A stretch of DNA of 64,000 nucleotides from Beaufortia kweichowensis (Eukaryota; Chordata; Actinopteri; Cypriniformes; Gastromyzontidae): positions 1,377,001 through 1,441,000 of the forward strand of contig CM032802.1 of NCBI GenBank assembly GCA_019155185.1. The letters run 5' to 3'. The notes under the pieces were generated by a model that worked only from the letters and a program-made list of their open reading frames with translations, ran no database searches and was not told where the DNA came from. Below, piece after piece: positions 60,316 to 64,000 of the stretch (within the stretch, counting starts at the first letter, position 1; every line of letters starts with the position of its first letter). A program made the translations under genes and the position numbers.

Positions 60316-60956
60316 TTAAAAATACGCTTTATGTGCTCGAGGTTCTTTCAGAAGTTGCTCATCCACTCTGAAATGTCTGAAGATGCTCACATCCCTGTAC
60401 TGCGCATCAGTAAAACGTAAGTGTGTCATTTCTGTCAGGTGTTTATTTATTTCCATTCTAATAGCACAGTGAGATTCAGATGGTCTCAAACTCTCTAGGA
60501 TAGTTAAAGATCTTTGATCAGACGGTGTTCTGCTTGTCATTTTATTATTCTGAAAGGCAGTCACGAGAAGGTCGAGCCCAACGTTTGGGACAGGACCTCA
60601 GTGTGGTCCATGTTTTCTTTCAATACAGAAACCTTGCTGTGATGCGTTCCGAGACATGATAACAACATGCCGCACGCAATATAAAAGGAAAATGTCATTG
60701 GAGAAATCAAACTTATGAACCTGCTGTTCCAATATGTCTTTGTCACAGGGCTTCATTTCCTTCAAACAGACTCGATGACCCTGTCATGAAGATAAATGTT
60801 CATCTCTTCCTCCCTGATCTCATACTCTCCTGTAATTTTAAGCTCTCTAGAAAAAGCACATTCATTACTTTCAGCTCCTGTTTCTAGCTCTTTCACCGTG
60901 TAATGTGTTTGTGTTGACTGGACCCGAACTGGGTCTGACGCCAAAGCTGATATCAT
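60316..60956 (-). pseudogene. Possible decayed coding segment, minus strand
   Basis: Three consecutive minus-strand frames (60762-60956, then 60561-60746, then 60316-60564) nearly tile 640 bp. If one shifts frame after 60762, the alternative frame reads on for about 58 codons before a single stop near 60600 and then joins the last frame in phase. The residues look protein-like (charged, few rare residues) but I recognise no family. Either a degenerate gene or retrocopy, or chance depletion of stops. Confidence 0.2.
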
Positions 60957-61769
60957 CTCCAGAAACCCAGCGGTTTATCTGGAGTCACCAACAAGCAAAC
61001 GTTATTTAGTGCTGAAAGTGTCTCTGATGCAGTTTCCAAAGAAAAAAACTCTTCTGCTTTGTTTTTCTGTCCCGTTTAGTTGGCGCAGTTGATCGGGCCC
61101 TTTGGAAATCTCGCAGTCTTTGTTTGGATGGATTGAGAGACGTTAATCTCGGCGCTGGTGAGCAGCACTGTTCTGCAGATGAATACCAACACGAGAGAGG
61201 AGAAAACCTGTTGTGCATTTCATGAAAACATCTGAAAAGGTCAACAACAATGCAAACAAACATATTTCAAAGGATGACATATTTGCTTGATTAGCTGAAT
61301 ATAACAGGCTGAACCAATAAGGCGAAAGAGTTCATCTGGAGCATCTATACATTGATAAAGAATAAAACAAAATCTCATTTAAATCCTCACATCCTGAAAA
61401 AAGATTTGTGGACTTTTAATCAATATTTCAAATGGCAGCTGTGTGATGAAGGAAATGCCCTGAATGTTTTCTCATAAATCTCACTCGGTGTTTGTGTGTG
61501 TAGGTGTGTGTTTGACATGTTACTGTAATTTGAGGATTAGAGAACGGATGTGTTTCTGATGAGGCAGGCAGTTATTTTAATCTTGTTACGGGAGCTGCTG
61601 TACGTCTCTGCTCTTTATTTGCTAAATCTTGTCATTTAGAAATCTTCTGGCCTCATTTGCAAAAATGTTTAGATGTTTGGGATAGGCATGTTTAATGTGT
61701 TACCTGGCATGTCCAATGCATTTTTTATGTGGTTTTATATGTTGAATCCACAGCTCTGTCAAATATTGA
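60957..61769. other. No gene seen
   Basis: Mixed unique DNA. The 85-codon minus-strand frame 61006-61263 has no domain. A TGTGTG patch occurs near 61490. Confidence 0.4.
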
Positions 61770-61980
61770 CGAATGATTTACAGGTTTCATGTTGAAATTG
61801 CACCTCAGGCGGACCTCGGGTTGTTCTCTGCTTTATGTTGTGCTGAGTATCAGCTCGGTCAGTCTAAAGGGCTTATTGTGCTTGCCCTCGTAATTGCCGC
61901 CTGCAGCTGTGTTTTTAATTTGCTTTTTAAATCAATAAACTTCACTCAAAATGTTTCTTTCAGCAAAATAAATATATAAA
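61770..61980. promoter_or_regulatory. Enhancer-like unique block
   Basis: Contains AGGCGGACCTCGGGTTG, TATCAGCTCGGTCAG, GCCCTCGTAATTGCCGCC and TGCAGCTGTG (an E-box), then AT-rich sequence with AATAAA at 61934. A 68-codon + frame covers it without a domain. Possible conserved element. Confidence 0.28.
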
Positions 61981-62218
61981 GTTAAGTTGATGTGGTTATT
62001 GCCTCGGAGAGAAAGAAAAATAGCATGGAGTCATGTTTTAGGTGAAGTGTTTCTGTCTGACACTTGTGTTTTGAAATACTACCATTAAAACGTTTAACCT
62101 TTTCTCTTTAATAATGAACTGATGTGCAGTTTAACAGTGATGTTCATTACACTGTGTCATCTACATTATTGTCTGTTTTCCTGAAGATTCTAGAATAGAG
62201 GGAATGTTTTTTTTTCAT

Positions 62219-62416
62219 ACAAGATATATATATATATACATATGTACAGCTCCTGACAACATATTGTCCATGGTGTTTAAAACACTGCATTATGTGCACA
62301 ACCCCACATGCAAGTTTTCTCTCTCATTTGGGAAACAAATATGATGTAGGCAGAATGTTTTTTCTCATCATCATCATCATCCTCTGCATGTTTGTAGATA
62401 TATATATATATATCAT
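62219..62416. repeat. Two TA tracts and a TCA tract
   Basis: TATATATATATATA-type runs at about 62224-62237 and 62398-62413, and CATCATCATCATCATC at 62365-62381. These are short simple repeats in the approach to the terminal satellite. Confidence 0.8.
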
Positions 62417-62480
62417 TTTATATAATACATGTTAATGGACTTCTCTTAAAAACCCTAAAGTAGATTACAGGTTCTTTCCT
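62381..62480 (+). repeat. Direct duplication, copy 1
   Basis: Begins CCTCTGCATGTTTGTAG and later carries ACATGTTAATG, ACTTCTCTTAAAAACCCTAA and TTACAGGTTCTTTCC. All recur in the same order from 62709, 328 bp away. Confidence 0.6.
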
Positions 62481-62708
62481 GACATGCTGAGGAATAAGCA
62501 GAGATGACACAGCCCGTGGCCATGACTGCCTGCTGGTATTGGTGTGTGATACACGGGTCACAGACAGTTTCTGTTTCAGTTTTTCACACTGCATTTCTGA
62601 GCTGGATTATTTCTGTTCCAAAGTCTGAGAACAAATCTGTTCCTCATTCTACTTCAGAAATGCATTCCTGTTCTGTTCCTGTTCTTTGAGAATTCTGTTC
62701 TGTGTTCT

Positions 62709-62835
62709 CCTCTGCATGTTTGTAGTCTTTCATCACTATGTAATCATTTTGGCCACAAGCGCACATGTTAATGTTTTTAAACTTCTCTTTAAAACCCCTA
62801 AAAGTTTCTTGTTTTATTACAGGTTCTTTACATCA
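62709..62835 (+). repeat. Direct duplication, copy 2
   Basis: CCTCTGCATGTTTGTAG at 62709, then ACATGTTAATGTTTTTAAAC, TTCTCTTTAAAACCCCTAAA and TTACAGGTTCTTTACATC. Copy 1 differs mainly by a TA-repeat expansion and small indels. A short proto-array of CTGTTCTG units lies between the copies (62666-62710). Confidence 0.6.
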
Positions 62836-62921
62836 GCATATTGTTTTTTTGGGGGTGAGTATAAGCACATAGATGATTTTGTTGGGCTTTCTGTGGACTG
62901 GTGTAGTCTACAATAACTCTC

Positions 62922-64000
62922 CTGTTCTGTTCTGTGTTCTGTTCTGTGTTCTGTTCTGTGTTCTGTTCTGTTCTGTTCTGTTCTGTGTTCTGTTCTGTGT
63001 TCTGTTCTGTTCTGTTCTGTTCTGTCCTGTTCTGTTCTGTTCTGTTCTGTCTCCTGTTCTGTTCTGTGTTCTGTTCCTTCTGTTCTGTGTTCTGTTCTGT
63101 GTTCTGTTCTGTTCTGTGTTCTGTTCTGTGTTCTGTTCTGTTCTGTTCTGTTCTGTTCTGTTCTGTGTTCTGTTCTGTGTTCTGTTCTGTGTTCTGTTCT
63201 GTGTTCTGTTCTGTTCTGTTCTGTGTTCTGTTCTGTTCTGTGTTCTGTGTTCTGTGTTCTGTGTTCTGTGTTCTGTGTTCTGTGTTCTGTTCTGTTCTGT
63301 GTTCTGTTCTGTGTTCTGTTCTGTGTTCTGTTCTGTTCTGTGTTCTGTTCTGTTCTGTTCTGTGTTCTGTTCTGTGTTCTGTGTTCTGTTCTGTGTTCTG
63401 TGTTCTGTGTTCTGTGTTCTGTGTTCTTCTGTCTCTGTTCTGTGTTCTGTTCTGTGTTCTGTTCTGTTCTGTTCTGTGTTCTGTTCTGTGTTCTGTTCTG
63501 TTCTGTGTTCTGTTCTGTGTCTCTGTTCTGTTCTGTTCTGTTCTGTTCTGTGTTCTGTGTTCTGTGTCTGTGTTCTGTTGTGTTCTGTTCTGTTCTGTTC
63601 TGTGTTCTGTTCTGTGTTCTGTTCTGTGTTCTGTTCTGTGTTCTGTTCTGTTCTGTTCTGTTCTGTTCTGTTCTGTTCTGTTCTGTGTTCTGTTCTGTGT
63701 TCTGTTCTGTGTTCTGTTCTGTTCTGTTCTGTGTTCTGTTCTGTTCTGTGTTCTGTTCTCTGTTCTTTTCTGTGTTCTGTCTCTGTGTTCAGTGTTCTGT
63801 TCTGTTCTGTGTTCTGTTCTGTGTTCTGTTCTGTGTTCTGTTCTGTTCTGTGTTCTGTGTTGTTCTGTGTTCTGTGTTCTGTGTTCTGTGTTCTGTGTTC
63901 TGTTCTGTGTTCTGTTCTGTTCTGTGTTCTGTTCTGTGTTCTGTTCTGTGTTCTGTTCTGTGTTCTGTTCTGTTCTGTTCTGTGTTCTGTTCTGTTCTGT
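62922..64000 (+). repeat. TTCTG/TTCTGTG satellite array, truncated by the window end
   Basis: At least 1,079 bp of 5-bp (TTCTG) and 7-bp (TTCTGTG) units mixed irregularly, with occasional variants (CTGTCTC, TTCTTCTG, TGTTGTG). Pentamer-only runs occur, for example 63641-63685, and heptamer-only runs, for example 63241-63290. The + strand contains essentially no adenine (one A seen, near 63791). It has no coding potential. The array continues beyond 64000. Confidence 0.97.

Noticed and set aside
62922..64000. Telomere-like or centromeric satellite
   Set aside because: Units are TTCTG and TTCTGTG, not TTAGGG, and the mixed short period does not resemble known fish centromeric monomers; its chromosomal position cannot be told from the sequence.

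Overview
This window looks like non-coding nuclear DNA of a ray-finned fish, most likely a cypriniform (carp or goldfish type). The evidence is an AT-rich background (about 38% GC by eye), no long exons, long CT/GA microsatellites, tRNA-derived SINEs with the internal segments I know from cyprinid genomes, and many short diverged DNA-transposon copies. No bacterial, organellar or viral gene layout is visible. No open reading frame on either strand is convincingly a complete gene. The longest ones are low-complexity readings of CT/GA tracts. The window is best read as a large intron or gene desert with regulatory islands.

Layout. At 1.6-2.9 kb there are two separate ZNF143/THAP11-type motifs, the second beside CRE-like and inverted CCAAT boxes, which suggests promoters. 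From 2.9 to 16 kb there is AT-rich DNA with an 80-bp fold-back, a decayed minisatellite (9.0-9.5 kb), MITEs (10.7 and 14.3 kb) and a SINE (12.7 kb). From 16.5 to 30 kb there are several GC-richer, CpG-bearing unique blocks that look like conserved non-coding elements, a (CT)63 tract, and at 26.3-26.7 kb an internally deleted pogo/Tigger-like transposon that keeps a transposase tail. At 30.2 kb there is a (GA)100 tract.

From 33 to 41 kb there are a possible 5'-UTR exon, a composite repeat, a solo LTR with a 5-bp target duplication (36.7-37.1 kb), SINE pieces, a MITE split by a nested hAT-like element with 8-bp target duplications (39.4-39.7 kb), and two short splice-bounded open segments. From 42 to 47 kb there is a cluster of purine- or pyrimidine-only tracts around a CpG-rich cysteine-bearing open segment (42.83-43.03 kb). 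From 47 to 52 kb there are further splice-bounded segments, including a possible two-exon 56-residue six-cysteine product (50.1-50.4 kb), and an enhancer-like block with inverted octamer motifs. From 54 to 59.5 kb there are nested interspersed repeats and a CRE + TATA + initiator arrangement ahead of a short ORF (58.86-59.15 kb). From 62.9 kb to the end there is a nearly adenine-free satellite of TTCTG and TTCTGTG units that runs off the window.

How parts relate: the candidate exons cannot be joined into one gene by reading frame, and I recognise none of their products, so all exon calls are tentative. The repeat calls are much firmer, because several families have two to four copies inside the window that support one another, and three insertions have target-site evidence.
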